Source: Thalassolituus sp. UBA1087 (GTDB lineage Bacteria; Pseudomonadota; Gammaproteobacteria; Pseudomonadales; Oceanobacteraceae). From it: a DNA stretch of 64,000 nt. The notes under the pieces were generated by a model. That model worked only from the letters and a program-made list of their open reading frames with translations, made no database searches and was not told the DNA's origin. This document shows, piece by piece, positions 17,034 to 24,488 of the stretch (the first letter of the stretch is position 1; every line of letters begins with the position of its first letter). The stretch covers positions 124,001 through 188,000 of the forward strand of contig DCCG01000019.1 in the NCBI GenBank assembly GCA_002314145.1, in the 5' to 3' direction. The position numbers and the translations under genes were made by a program.

Positions 17034-18692
17034 ATGGCTGGCTACGAATTTGAAGATACCAACGGCAACCGTTATCGCATTACGCAGGGTGCCGGACCCG
17101 GGTATGTGCATCCGGAAAACATCGGTGCCGGCAGCCCGATGATTGCTTCCGAACTGCTGAAAAATGTCCCCTTCGACACCCTGGTGGCCGCCAACGACCA
17201 CTTCTGGATCAGCGTCCTCAGCAAAATGAAGGACGTCACCCTGCGCCCGGGTGAAGCCTTATCCAACGCCATTGCCTCCTCCTATCTCACCATCGAAAAG
17301 ATCGGCACCGCCATCGCCGCGGATAATGAAGTGGAAGATCCGCGCGGCATGCTGCGGGTACAGATCCAGCAGGCGCTGACAGAAATCATCGCCGGTGAAC
17401 GGGCCGAAGCCGCCATGTATGAGCGGCAGATGGAGAAGGAAAGCACCTTCAGTAAAGGGCTGATTTACACCGGCGCCTTTATGACCGGCATAGGCACCTC
17501 CGTCTGGGGCGCCCTGAAGTGGGTGAAAGAAGTATCCGATGTGGTTAACCCGGTGGTGAAAATCTACCACCAGGCCAAAGCCATTCAGGCTGGCTGGGAA
17601 TCCGAGGATTTCTACAGCACCTACAGCGCCACCTATATGCAGGCAGAAAAGCGCGAGCTGGTCGAAGCTCTGGGGTTTGACCCGACCGCCATCAGCGCCC
17701 AACAGATCGATGAAGCCATCGCCATGGCCAGCATGGTGATGGACGACCCTATGCTGCAGCATATGCTGTATCAGTTCGTGAAAGATTATGCTGAAGCCCA
17801 GCACGCGATTGAAATCACCGAAGTGGCCGGTTCCGGTGCGTTTGAACTTATCCTCACCATCATTCTTGCCGCGGTTACCGGTGGTGCGGGTGTGGTGGCT
17901 GCTATCGGCAGCAAAGCCCCGCTGATCCGTAAATTCCGTAAAGTCGGTGATCTGCTGAGTGACTTCGCCAAAGCCACGCGTAAGCTGAAGATCCAGAGTA
18001 AACAGCGTAAAGCCAAAGGGAAGCCGGCAGACTTTAAAGATCTGGAGACCTCTGAGACAACGGCGAAGAAAGGGAAGAGTGGGCCGGAGGGTGATCAATC
18101 GAAAACACCACCGCCACCTGCTAAAAAACCACCACCGCCACCTAAGACAAATCCGGTACTCGACAAACACAATAAAGACGTTGATGCTCACCAGAAAGCT
18201 TATGAAACTAAACGCGATAATGCTATTGCCAATGGTGAAAGTAACCGCACGGTTGGAGCCTATAAAGCCAAAGTAACAGAAGCAAAAGGTGAGCGTGCTG
18301 CTTCTGAATATATGACAAAAAATCATCCGGATGCGGAAATGGTCAGAGGCTTTGAGACTGGCCCAGGGTTTGATCAGGTCTATGTTAAACGGGCAGCGGA
18401 TGGCAGTATTGAAGAATATATTATCGTTGAAGCTAAGGGGCCTGGGGCTAAGTTGGGAACGAAGGCAAAAAAAGGTAAGCAGATGTCGAAAAAATGGGTT
18501 GGTAATACAGTTAAATCTATGGAAAAAGCTACCGATAGTAACACCGCTGACCTAGGCTCATCCCTTAAGGATGCAATTGACTTCGGACCGTTACCTAAAG
18601 TGAGCGGTATGGGGATAGAAGCAGTTGAAACAAACGGCGTTGTTACTGGAGTGAAACCTATATCCTTACCTGACGGAAATTCTTTTAATTAG
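17034..18692 (+). CDS. Polymorphic toxin with PD-(D/E)XK-like nuclease C-terminus
   Basis: A 552-residue modular protein. The first ~350 residues form a shared stem: no classical signal peptide, a hydrophobic segment at about 145-165, an alpha-helical region, a strongly hydrophobic stretch at about 272-292 (ELILTIILAAVTGGAGVVAA), and a Lys-rich tail. A proline-rich hinge (about 358-372, PPPPAKKPPPPPK) separates it from an AT-richer C-terminal domain. That domain carries Asp447 in GFDQVYV and Glu466-x-Lys468 in IIVEAKGPG, the D...ExK pattern of restriction-endonuclease-fold toxins. The stem recurs in a second, displaced cassette at 20164. Two small genes follow within 10 nt and with a 4-nt overlap, as toxin-immunity units do. 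The secretion route is unknown; type VI secretion is plausible for such stems, but no VgrG, PAAR or T6SS gene is visible. Confidence 0.85.
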   Translation: MAGYEFEDTNGNRYRITQGAGPGYVHPENIGAGSPMIASELLKNVPFDTLVAANDHFWISVLSKMKDVTLRPGEALSNAIASSYLTIEKIGTAIAADNEVEDPRGMLRVQIQQALTEIIAGERAEAAMYERQMEKESTFSKGLIYTGAFMTGIGTSVWGALKWVKEVSDVVNPVVKIYHQAKAIQAGWESEDFYSTYSATYMQAEKRELVEALGFDPTAISAQQIDEAIAMASMVMDDPMLQHMLYQFVKDYAEAQHAIEITEVAGSGAFELILTIILAAVTGGAGVVAAIGSKAPLIRKFRKVGDLLSDFAKATRKLKIQSKQRKAKGKPADFKDLETSETTAKKGKSGPEGDQSKTPPPPAKKPPPPPKTNPVLDKHNKDVDAHQKAYETKRDNAIANGESNRTVGAYKAKVTEAKGERAASEYMTKNHPDAEMVRGFETGPGFDQVYVKRAADGSIEEYIIVEAKGPGAKLGTKAKKGKQMSKKWVGNTVKSMEKATDSNTADLGSSLKDAIDFGPLPKVSGMGIEAVETNGVVTGVKPISLPDGNSFN

Positions 18693-18702
18693 GAATATGT
18701 AA

Positions 18703-19479
18703 ATGTCTTTAAATTTAAACAAAATAAAGGAAGCTTATCAGGATAAAGTCTTGGAGAGAGGGTTTAAGGTATTTGATAAATTTTTCTCTGATTACGAATC
18801 TGATAAAACTAAGGTTGATATTACGACCCGTATTTCTGAATATTCAAAAAATCTAGGCTTTATATTTTATCAGCAAGAAGACAATGACCGCTCCCGGCGA
18901 TATTTAAAAATAGCTGCTGAAGCCTCTGCTTACGAGTTATTTTACCAAGAACCTCCTCAAATTATCGAGCATACTAGAACGCCATGGGAATACATTGAGG
19001 CTTTAGAAATTGTGACTTCCTTTGGCTCAATGGAAGATCTTAATATGCTTTTAGATGTCGATGAGATTAAGTTTTTTCATGGAACAGCTGAGGAACTGGA
19101 GGAATGTCAGTTTTTAGCTGATACCGCATTCTGGCTTAGAGAATATCTTAGTAATGAGACCCTGGAAAAAGGTTTAATCGATAAACTGATTAAATTGTCT
19201 GTAAGTAAACGTATTGGACGAGAAGAAAAGCACTTTGTCGTTCCTCTGGTGAACGGTCTTAAGGCCCTGGTTGAAGATGATAGGAATAGCTGGAATGCCA
19301 GTATTCAGCAGGCTTTGGATGCTCATCTGAAAGAAATTAAATCCGGCGATTACCGCGACGATATTCAGGGTTTTATATGCATGCCTGGTATGATGCTGAT
19401 AAAATTGGGTGCCAATAAAGGATGGCATACGGATATTGATTCCCTGTATCTGCCAAAACAACTGATGGAGCTTTCATGA
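18703..19479 (+). CDS. Candidate immunity protein for the 17034 toxin (possibly Imm49-like)
   Basis: A 258-residue, predominantly alpha-helical, acidic cytoplasmic protein starting 10 nt after the toxin stop. It contains RRYLKIAAEASAYELFY and a C-terminal segment VPLVNGLKALVEDDRNSWN. The layout resembles the Imm49 family of polymorphic-toxin immunity proteins, but this is a resemblance from memory and not a domain call. Codon use is AT-rich like the toxin tip and unlike the toxin stem, as expected if tip and immunity moved together. It ends with a 4-nt overlap (ATGA) into the next gene. Confidence 0.65.
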   Translation: MSLNLNKIKEAYQDKVLERGFKVFDKFFSDYESDKTKVDITTRISEYSKNLGFIFYQQEDNDRSRRYLKIAAEASAYELFYQEPPQIIEHTRTPWEYIEALEIVTSFGSMEDLNMLLDVDEIKFFHGTAEELEECQFLADTAFWLREYLSNETLEKGLIDKLIKLSVSKRIGREEKHFVVPLVNGLKALVEDDRNSWNASIQQALDAHLKEIKSGDYRDDIQGFICMPGMMLIKLGANKGWHTDIDSLYLPKQLMELS

Positions 19480-19961
19480 GCGAAACCTTTAATCTTTACG
19501 TTGTCGACGAGTCTCTTTTTCCTGCATCTCTTAATGGAACGGATGAAGAGAAATATGAATGGCTGGTTGAGAAGGTAACGACCGAATCCTCTCTGTGGGA
19601 AACACTGGAATTACCCACTATTGGTTTTATGAATTCTCTGGAAGCGCTGGGCCAGATTGCCGGTAGTAAAAAGTTTTTTGCCGTTTTAAGCTATAACAAC
19701 TCACCGAATAACCTGCTCGGTGATGATCCGCAGATCAGTGGTTCTTTCGGTTACTTTACGGCTGAGATGGCTAAAGACGCCGCCATGGTACTGGAAGGTT
19801 TGCAGGAAAATATTGAGCGGTATACAGATGACTGTGCTCAGGCTGTTGCTGAAAATGCACCATTAAGCCGGGATACGCTCGAATATACTTTCTTTAAATA
19901 CCTGTCCGCACTGCAGGAAGCTGCAAGCGAAGGCAAAGCCGTTGCCGTTATCCACGAATAA
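19476..19961 (+). CDS. Hypothetical protein, possible second immunity/accessory protein
   Basis: A 161-residue acidic, soluble protein with no signal peptide. It overlaps the preceding candidate immunity gene by 4 nt, so the two are translationally coupled. Visible features are an N-terminal NLYVVDESLFPASLNGTDEEKYEWL segment and a central FAVLSYNNSPNNLLGDDPQI. I do not recognise the family with confidence; it is vaguely like the YfbM/DUF1877 type of small proteins often found near toxins. Its position at the end of the toxin operon is the main clue to function. Confidence 0.7.
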   Translation: MSETFNLYVVDESLFPASLNGTDEEKYEWLVEKVTTESSLWETLELPTIGFMNSLEALGQIAGSKKFFAVLSYNNSPNNLLGDDPQISGSFGYFTAEMAKDAAMVLEGLQENIERYTDDCAQAVAENAPLSRDTLEYTFFKYLSALQEAASEGKAVAVIHE

Positions 19962-20012
19962 AGTCGACAGTCGCGGGCCGATGTATACGTCACCCACTAT
20001 CAGAGAAGTCGT

Positions 20013-20172
20013 GAAGCCATCTCTGAGGTTTCTGACCACAACCCTCAGAATTAAGTCTGTCTGTTCATTTGTTTCCAAAAGCAACGCCCCGGGTTAACTG
20101 ACCCTTTCGGGCGCCCATTCCTCCTGAACTGCGACACGGAACCCCTTTCCTGCACTACATTCGCATATACTG
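20013..20172 (+). repeat. 160-bp direct repeat, copy 1
   Basis: Aligns without gaps to 24489-24648, with roughly nine mismatches (about 94 percent identity by eye). It contains the tail of a reading frame ending VSDHNPQN-stop and a GC-rich segment (20083-20116). It ends at GCATATACTG, where it joins directly to toxin-stem sequence. Copy 2 occupies the position upstream of the mscS-family gene, so copy 1 is the duplicated flank. Confidence 0.9.
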
Positions 20173-20957
20173 TATCAGTTCGTGAAAGGTTATGCTGAAG
20201 CCCAGCACGCGATTGAAATCACCGAAGTGGCCGGTTCCGGTACCTTTGAACTTATCCTCACCATCATTCTTGCTGCGGTTACCGGTGGTGCGGGTGTGGT
20301 GGCTGCTATCGGCAGAAAAGTCCCGCTGATCCGTAAACTCCCTAACGTCGGTGATCTGCTCAGCGACTTTACCATAGCCATGCGTAAGCTGAAGATCCAG
20401 AGTAAACAGCGGAAAGTCAAAGGGAAGCCGGCGGACTTTAAAGATCTGGAGACCTCTGAGACAACGGCGAAGAAAGGGAAGAGTGGGCCGGAGAGTGATG
20501 GTTCTTCTCAATCGAAAACAAAGCAAACGCCAACGAGTGGTCCTGGATCGGAAGAACATCGAGCACAGCGCTGGAAAGAGTACCAAGAACGTGGCGGTAC
20601 TTGGTCTAAAGAGCGTTGGGATAAACAATATGATGTAAATATGCAGCAGGCGAATAAAGCGCATAAAGCAGTAGCTGACTATCGGAAAGCCAATGGTTTA
20701 ACTGATGAAGCCGGTTGGCGTACAGAGGGCAGTATTAGCGATGGGGCGGTATAGTTAATGATGAGACGTTCCAAGCAGTAGAGCATAAAACAGGTAAACA
20801 ATATCTTTCAAAAGAGATTTTATCTGAGGCTGAGCGGGATGCTAAACTTATAGAAAATACTGACTGGGATATACGCTGGTATTTTGATGACTATGCATCT
20901 AAGCCTCTTAAAGCTAAACTAGATCAGCTTGGTATACCTTATACAATTGGAAATTAA
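20164..20957 (+). pseudogene. Displaced polymorphic-toxin cassette, 5'-truncated and frameshifted
   Basis: From 20164 the frame reads HILYQFVKGYAEAQHAIEIT, matching toxin residues from about 242 of the 17034 gene. The match continues through the hydrophobic stretch and Lys-rich tail up to KGKSGPE. A different tip follows: GSEEHRAQRWKEYQERGG, then WSKERWDKQYDVNMQQANKA. The frame stops at 20754. Shifting frame gives IVNDETFQAVEHKTGKQY and a run ending KAKLDQLGIPYTIGN at 20957, the rest of a restriction-endonuclease-like tip with ExK in VEHKTG. So there is one frameshift near 20740 as well as loss of the N-terminus. A candidate immunity gene starts 1 nt after the shifted-frame stop, which supports this reading. 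Confidence 0.85.
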
Positions 20958-20958
20958 A

Positions 20959-21390
20959 ATGTACGATTTTAAATCGCAACAAAATTTCGAGATATGGAAA
21001 GATAAAATTCCTCAGAAAATAGATTCACTGAAATCAAGATTGGGTGGGGCTATTGATTTTCAAAAATCCGACTTAGACGTTATACAGGCTTTGGGAAACT
21101 GGATATTAGAGTCTTTTGAAAATATAAGTGATATTAAATCATCACCAGATATCTGGGATGAGTTGTCTTGCTTTCTTGGAGAAGTATACAAAGCTAAGAT
21201 CGATGGCTTTTGGGATATTAATCTAGATCCAAATAATAAATCTGATGTTTATTTTTCTGTACCTGTTGTTTGCAAAGAACCCCCCGTTACCTGTCCATCC
21301 AGAACAATTACAACTCATATTAGCAGGAAGAACCCCGACTTTTTAATAGAGTCTGTAAAAAAACAAATGAAAAGGTTTGGAAAGCTTTAA
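20959..21390 (+). CDS. Candidate immunity protein for the displaced toxin tip
   Basis: A 143-residue soluble protein in AT-rich DNA, starting at the ATG one base after the end of the displaced toxin frame. It has no signal peptide and no motif I recognise. It is rich in Trp/Phe/Asp (ENISDIKSSPDIWDELSCFL, then YKAKIDGFWDINLDPNN) with a basic C-terminus (VKKQMKRFGKL). Position directly behind a nuclease tip is the basis for the immunity call. An in-frame GTG/ATG upstream (from 20929) would lie inside the toxin and is not needed. Confidence 0.65.
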   Translation: MYDFKSQQNFEIWKDKIPQKIDSLKSRLGGAIDFQKSDLDVIQALGNWILESFENISDIKSSPDIWDELSCFLGEVYKAKIDGFWDINLDPNNKSDVYFSVPVVCKEPPVTCPSRTITTHISRKNPDFLIESVKKQMKRFGKL

Positions 21391-21414
21391 ACTTCAAGCC
21401 AAGAGGTGCTAGGT

Positions 21415-21768
21415 ATGTCATATGAGTCATTTGCATTTGTAAAATTTGATGAAGAAATTACGAATAGTAGAATTCTCTCATCTTTAAACGAGTTTAAAAC
21501 AGAAGTTGATGGTGAGGACATTATTTTACACATAAATGAGTACCAGTTTATCTTGAAAATTAATGATGAAGTTGAAATCAAGGAAGAAATTCAGGGCTTG
21601 ATTAATATTGGCAAGATATCAAAAGATATCCGTTCAGATATTCGATTGGAAATATACGGTCAAGATGATTTTAATATGGATTACTTCAATGACTTTACTT
21701 TTATAGTGTCAGCGCTAAATAAATCTGGATTTGTCATTTATAGCTTAGCTGGAGAGGAGGTTATATAA
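21415..21768 (+). CDS. Hypothetical protein, possible second immunity protein
   Basis: A 117-residue, very acidic protein (many Asp/Glu, Ile-rich) in AT-rich DNA, 24 nt after the preceding candidate immunity gene. I chose the ATG at 21415; a GTG three codons earlier is possible. AGAGGTG lies upstream. The pattern of alternating beta-strand-like segments (ILHINEYQFILKINDEVEIKEEI) and high acidity fits a nucleic-acid mimic or nuclease inhibitor, but that is inference. The family is not recognised. Confidence 0.6.
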   Translation: MSYESFAFVKFDEEITNSRILSSLNEFKTEVDGEDIILHINEYQFILKINDEVEIKEEIQGLINIGKISKDIRSDIRLEIYGQDDFNMDYFNDFTFIVSALNKSGFVIYSLAGEEVI

Positions 21769-21914
21769 AAGTTATTCTTAATAGAAATAGAAAGGTAACC
21801 CGTAAACTTTATCAGAACTAACAAAACTAACAGGCCACCCACATTAGTACTATCTACTGATTGCGAAAATTTAACCCAGTAATATGCTTGGTTTATTCAC
21901 GGAGAGAATAAGCC

Positions 21915-22916
21915 ATGCCAAAGCCAAGAGAACATCAGGTATCACTGGAAGCAACACCGTATTACCACTGCGTATCCCGTTGTGTGCGCAGGGCGTTTCT
22001 GTGTGGTATTGATTCGGTAAGCGGCGAATCGTACGAACACCGCAGAGGCTGGCTGGAAGGTAAGCTACTTGAACTCCCTCAGATATTCGCTATTCAGATA
22101 GCGGCCTATGCCATCATGAGCAACCACTACCACGTTGTTCTTTATGTTGACGCAGAGGCTGCAAAATCCTGGAGCGATTATGAAGTTGTTGAGCGTTGGC
22201 ACAGGCTTTTCAAGGGAAATATGCTTTCGCAAAAATTTGTCCGGGAAGAACATCTGTCAGAGCCTGAAATGGCTGTGCTTAAAACCTGTATCGAAAAATG
22301 GCGTAAACGCTTAGTGGATATCAGCTGGTTTATGCGAGTGCTGAACGAAGCGATTGCGCGTGAAGCGAATGCCGAAGATGGCTGTACCGGAAGATTCTGG
22401 GAGGGCCGCTATAAATCACAGGCATTATTGGATGAAGCCGCACTTGCGGCCTGTATGGCCTACGTCGATCTTAATCCGGTTCGTGCTTCTATGGCGAAAA
22501 CACCGGAAGTCTCGGAATTTACATCCGTTAAGAAACGCGCAGAAAAAGCTCAGGCCAGTACTCAACCTAATCATCCGAATCAGCAACAGAAACAGTTACT
22601 GCCATTTGCAGGTAATCCCAGACAGGATATGCCCAAAGGGATTCCTATGCGCCTCACGGATTATCTGGAGCTGGTTGACTGGACAGGACGCATTCTGCGC
22701 GATGACAAGCGTGGATCGATTCCGGTACAAGCCGATAAAATACTGAACCGATTGGGAATCGACCGCGATCAGTGGCTGACGATGAGCCAAACCTTTGAGG
22801 AATGTTTTTCCACCTTTGCTGGTAGTGAGCAGAGCCTGAGAAAAGCCTGTGAAAAACTCGAGTATCAACGTCCATCCGGCCTAAGTCGCTGCAGAGTAGC
22901 ATTTGGCTATCACTAA
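21915..22916 (+). CDS. REP-associated/IS200-like Y1 transposase
   Basis: A 333-residue single-strand transposase of the Y1 HUH type. The start MPKPREHQVSLEATPYYHCVSR is typical, the HUH histidines are in AIMSNHYHVVLY, and the candidate nucleophilic tyrosine is in the ACMAYVDLNPVRASM motif, preceded by TGRFWEGRYKSQALLD. The C-terminal ~130 residues extend beyond the core domain, as in the larger RAYT-like family common in marine gammaproteobacteria. All catalytic residues appear intact, so it may be active. RBS-like GGAGAG lies 8 nt before the ATG. A near-identical 5' fragment occurs at 24248. Confidence 0.9.
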   Translation: MPKPREHQVSLEATPYYHCVSRCVRRAFLCGIDSVSGESYEHRRGWLEGKLLELPQIFAIQIAAYAIMSNHYHVVLYVDAEAAKSWSDYEVVERWHRLFKGNMLSQKFVREEHLSEPEMAVLKTCIEKWRKRLVDISWFMRVLNEAIAREANAEDGCTGRFWEGRYKSQALLDEAALAACMAYVDLNPVRASMAKTPEVSEFTSVKKRAEKAQASTQPNHPNQQQKQLLPFAGNPRQDMPKGIPMRLTDYLELVDWTGRILRDDKRGSIPVQADKILNRLGIDRDQWLTMSQTFEECFSTFAGSEQSLRKACEKLEYQRPSGLSRCRVAFGYH

Positions 22917-23081
22917 AATCCCACATTAAGCACTGATCAGCCCTGCTGAGATTTGTCGTGCCTGAAATTCAGTAAAGCAGGAAAATTTACCGGCTATTTC
23001 GTGAATGCCAGAAGGATGCATCAGTTTGGATGTAAAAAATAGAGTTCTTCAGAGGATCTTAAAGAGAATTGCTCTATTTTT

Positions 23082-23095
23082 AAAATGGGTGGCTT
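23082..23095 (+). repeat. 14-bp element-end repeat, copy A, with a 13-bp tandem duplication
   Basis: AAAATGGGTGGCTT, identical to 23590-23603 and inverse to 24164-24174 and 21833-21840. It runs into a perfect 13-bp tandem duplication (GCTTGTTACCTCA, 23092-23104 and 23105-23117). Confidence 0.8.
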
Positions 23096-23135
23096 GTTAC
23101 CTCAGCTTGTTACCTCATTATAGAAAAGCCAGGCC

Positions 23136-23555
23136 ATGAAGGAGCAAAGTGAATTGTATACGATAAAGATGGTAAAGAATGGCAAAGATGTTGGTGATCT
23201 TGAAATCACATCTTTTAGTAATGGTACTGATCCGGTAGTGCTGTCATACAATGACCACAATGGGTTTTGTGGCACAGTTTATGGGCCAGACTACTTTGAA
23301 GCTCTATCACAGATCAGAGAAAAACTTTCAAACGAAAATATTTCTCTATTGTGTAAAGGTTCTAAATTAAATGTTTTCCCTGGTGGGCTTGAGTCAGAAC
23401 AAAGTATGGGTGAAATTTCTTACGAAGAAGTACAAGGTAATTATATCCCTGTAAATATATTTGAAGAAAGTAATATTTCAGAAATAGATCCAAATTGCAG
23501 CTATGAAATGCAAAAAGACGCGCGCCGAAAAGCAATTAGGGGAAGAGAAGTATGA
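23136..23555 (+). CDS. Orphan immunity-like hypothetical protein
   Basis: A 139-residue soluble protein in AT-rich DNA. Its central LLCKGSKLNVFPGGL segment resembles a recurrent pattern (LLCNGAR.DVYPSGM) that I associate with small proteins encoded behind polymorphic toxins, often in arrays. That family link is from memory and is tentative. No toxin tip precedes it, so it would be an orphan. It lies between two same-orientation copies of a 14-bp repeat (23082 and 23590), as if carried as a separate unit. The ATG at 23136 is preceded by AGGCC, a weak ribosome site. Confidence 0.6.
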   Translation: MKEQSELYTIKMVKNGKDVGDLEITSFSNGTDPVVLSYNDHNGFCGTVYGPDYFEALSQIREKLSNENISLLCKGSKLNVFPGGLESEQSMGEISYEEVQGNYIPVNIFEESNISEIDPNCSYEMQKDARRKAIRGREV

Positions 23556-23589
23556 CGTTGAAATATTATATGTTTTCTACATATAAACT

Positions 23590-23603
23590 AAAATGGGTGG
23601 CTT
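23590..23603 (+). repeat. 14-bp element-end repeat, copy B, with a 9-bp duplication
   Basis: AAAATGGGTGGCTT, identical to copy A at 23082. It runs into TTAGTTGTT (23602-23610), which recurs two bases later at 23613-23621. Confidence 0.8.
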
Positions 23604-23656
23604 AGTTGTTCTTTAGTTGTTGCTGCAAATAGAAGTCACAGGTACGAGGATTGAAC

Positions 23657-24136
23657 ATGTCAAATAATGAATCAATATTTCAGATGGTTCGCCTGAATGA
23701 CTATGTTTCTTTGCAAGCTATATCTGGAAATTATGCCCCTGATATTGTAAACGAAGATGGCCAATCATTGATGCATGAAGCAGCTTCTTTCAATAGTTTG
23801 GAATGTGCTTCAGAATTATTGAAAAATAGTTGTCCCATAAATACCCAAGATTCTAATGGTATGACTCCGCTTCATTATGCTGCAGCAAATTTATCATATA
23901 ACGTAGCTAAGCTACTTATAGAGTCAGGTGCAGACACGTCCATAGTAGATCGATATGGTAACGAGCCTCTATGGATAGCAACATTTAATGCAAGAGGTGA
24001 ATATGAAATAGTAAAGTTATTTACTAAGTCGAATTCTTCCCCTGACCATAAGAATAACAGTGGAAAATCCCCATTAGATTTTGCAACTCAAATAAAAGAT
24101 GATGATCTTATATATATTTTGAATAGCCTTAAATGA
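23657..24136 (+). CDS. Ankyrin-repeat protein, possible orphan immunity protein
   Basis: A 159-residue protein made largely of ankyrin repeats. Clear units are DGQSLMHEAASFNSLECASELL, then NGMTPLHYAAANLSYNVAKLLIESGAD, then YGNEPLWIATFNARGEYEIVKLF, then a weaker NNSGKSPLDFATQIKDDDLIYIL. No signal peptide. Ankyrin proteins are one of the known immunity classes in polymorphic toxin loci, where they bind and block the toxin. No cognate toxin precedes it here. I chose the ATG at 23657, preceded by ACGAGGA; a TTG two codons earlier is in frame. AT-rich like its neighbours. Confidence 0.8.
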   Translation: MSNNESIFQMVRLNDYVSLQAISGNYAPDIVNEDGQSLMHEAASFNSLECASELLKNSCPINTQDSNGMTPLHYAAANLSYNVAKLLIESGADTSIVDRYGNEPLWIATFNARGEYEIVKLFTKSNSSPDHKNNSGKSPLDFATQIKDDDLIYILNSLK

Positions 24137-24163
24137 TTATTTGAATTAGTTCAAACATCAAAT

Positions 24164-24174
24164 AAGCCACCCAT
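24164..24174 (-). repeat. Element-end repeat, inverted copy
   Basis: AAGCCACCCAT, the reverse complement of the ATGGGTGGCTT core of copies A and B. It begins the 5' leader of a transposase fragment, in the same relation as at 21833 for the intact element. Confidence 0.75.
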
Positions 24175-24247
24175 GTTAGTACTACCTACCGATTGCGAAA
24201 AATCAACCCGCTAATAAGGTGAGGCTTATCCACGGAAGGAATAAGCC

Positions 24248-24406
24248 ATGCCAAAGCCGAGAGAACATCAGGTATCACTGGAAGCAACACCGTATTATCA
24301 CTGCGTACCCGGCTGTGTGCGCAGAGCGTTTTTATGCGGAACCGATTACGATACCGGTGAAAGCTATGAGCACCATCGTTCCTGGCTGAAAAAATCGGAT
24401 ACATAA
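24248..24406 (+). pseudogene. 5' fragment of a Y1 transposase
   Basis: 52 codons starting MPKPREHQVSLEATPYYHC and ending SYEHHRSWLKKSDT-stop. They match the first ~48 residues of the intact transposase at 21915, and the leader before the ATG is also similar. Differences such as TDYDTGESYEHH show divergence before truncation. Everything after residue ~48, including the HUH motif and catalytic tyrosine, is missing. The following 80 nt read openly into the VSDHNPQN-stop tail of repeat copy 2, without recognisable similarity. Confidence 0.85.
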
Positions 24407-24488
24407 ACTATCTGTTAATAAAGCAATAAGTCAGGCTAATGAATCGCCCAGATCACCTGCACCTGGTCGGTTGCTGGCAATTCGAGAG

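Larger units (their letters stand above)
21833..23095. mobile_element. Y1-transposase element with short inverted ends
   Basis: A ~1.26-kb unit containing one transposase gene. The left end (GGCCACCCACATTAGTAC, from 21833) and the right end (AAAATGGGTGGCTT, 23082-23095) are imperfect inverted repeats of each other. The left 60-70 bp before the transposase ATG is repeated, with differences, at 24164-24247 in front of a transposase fragment. The ends are next to short tandem duplications (21816-21831 and 23092-23117). The unit sits among immunity-like genes and may be a REP/RAYT-type or IS200-like element. I infer its boundaries from repeated ends only. Confidence 0.65.

Noticed and set aside
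20083..20116. Rho-independent terminator inside the 160-bp repeat
   Set aside because: GC-rich and partly self-complementary (CGCCC...GGGCG), but without a T run and with a poor inner stem; too weak to list.
23082..23621. Integron-like gene cassettes with attC sites
   Set aside because: Single genes separated by repeats suggested cassettes, but the repeats are 14 bp, not 57-141-bp palindromes with RYYYAAC/GTTRRRY cores, and no integrase is seen.
24407..24488. A gene continuing between the transposase fragment and repeat copy 2
   Set aside because: The frame is open for about 27 codons into VSDHNPQN-stop, but there is no start or similarity; treated as remnant sequence.
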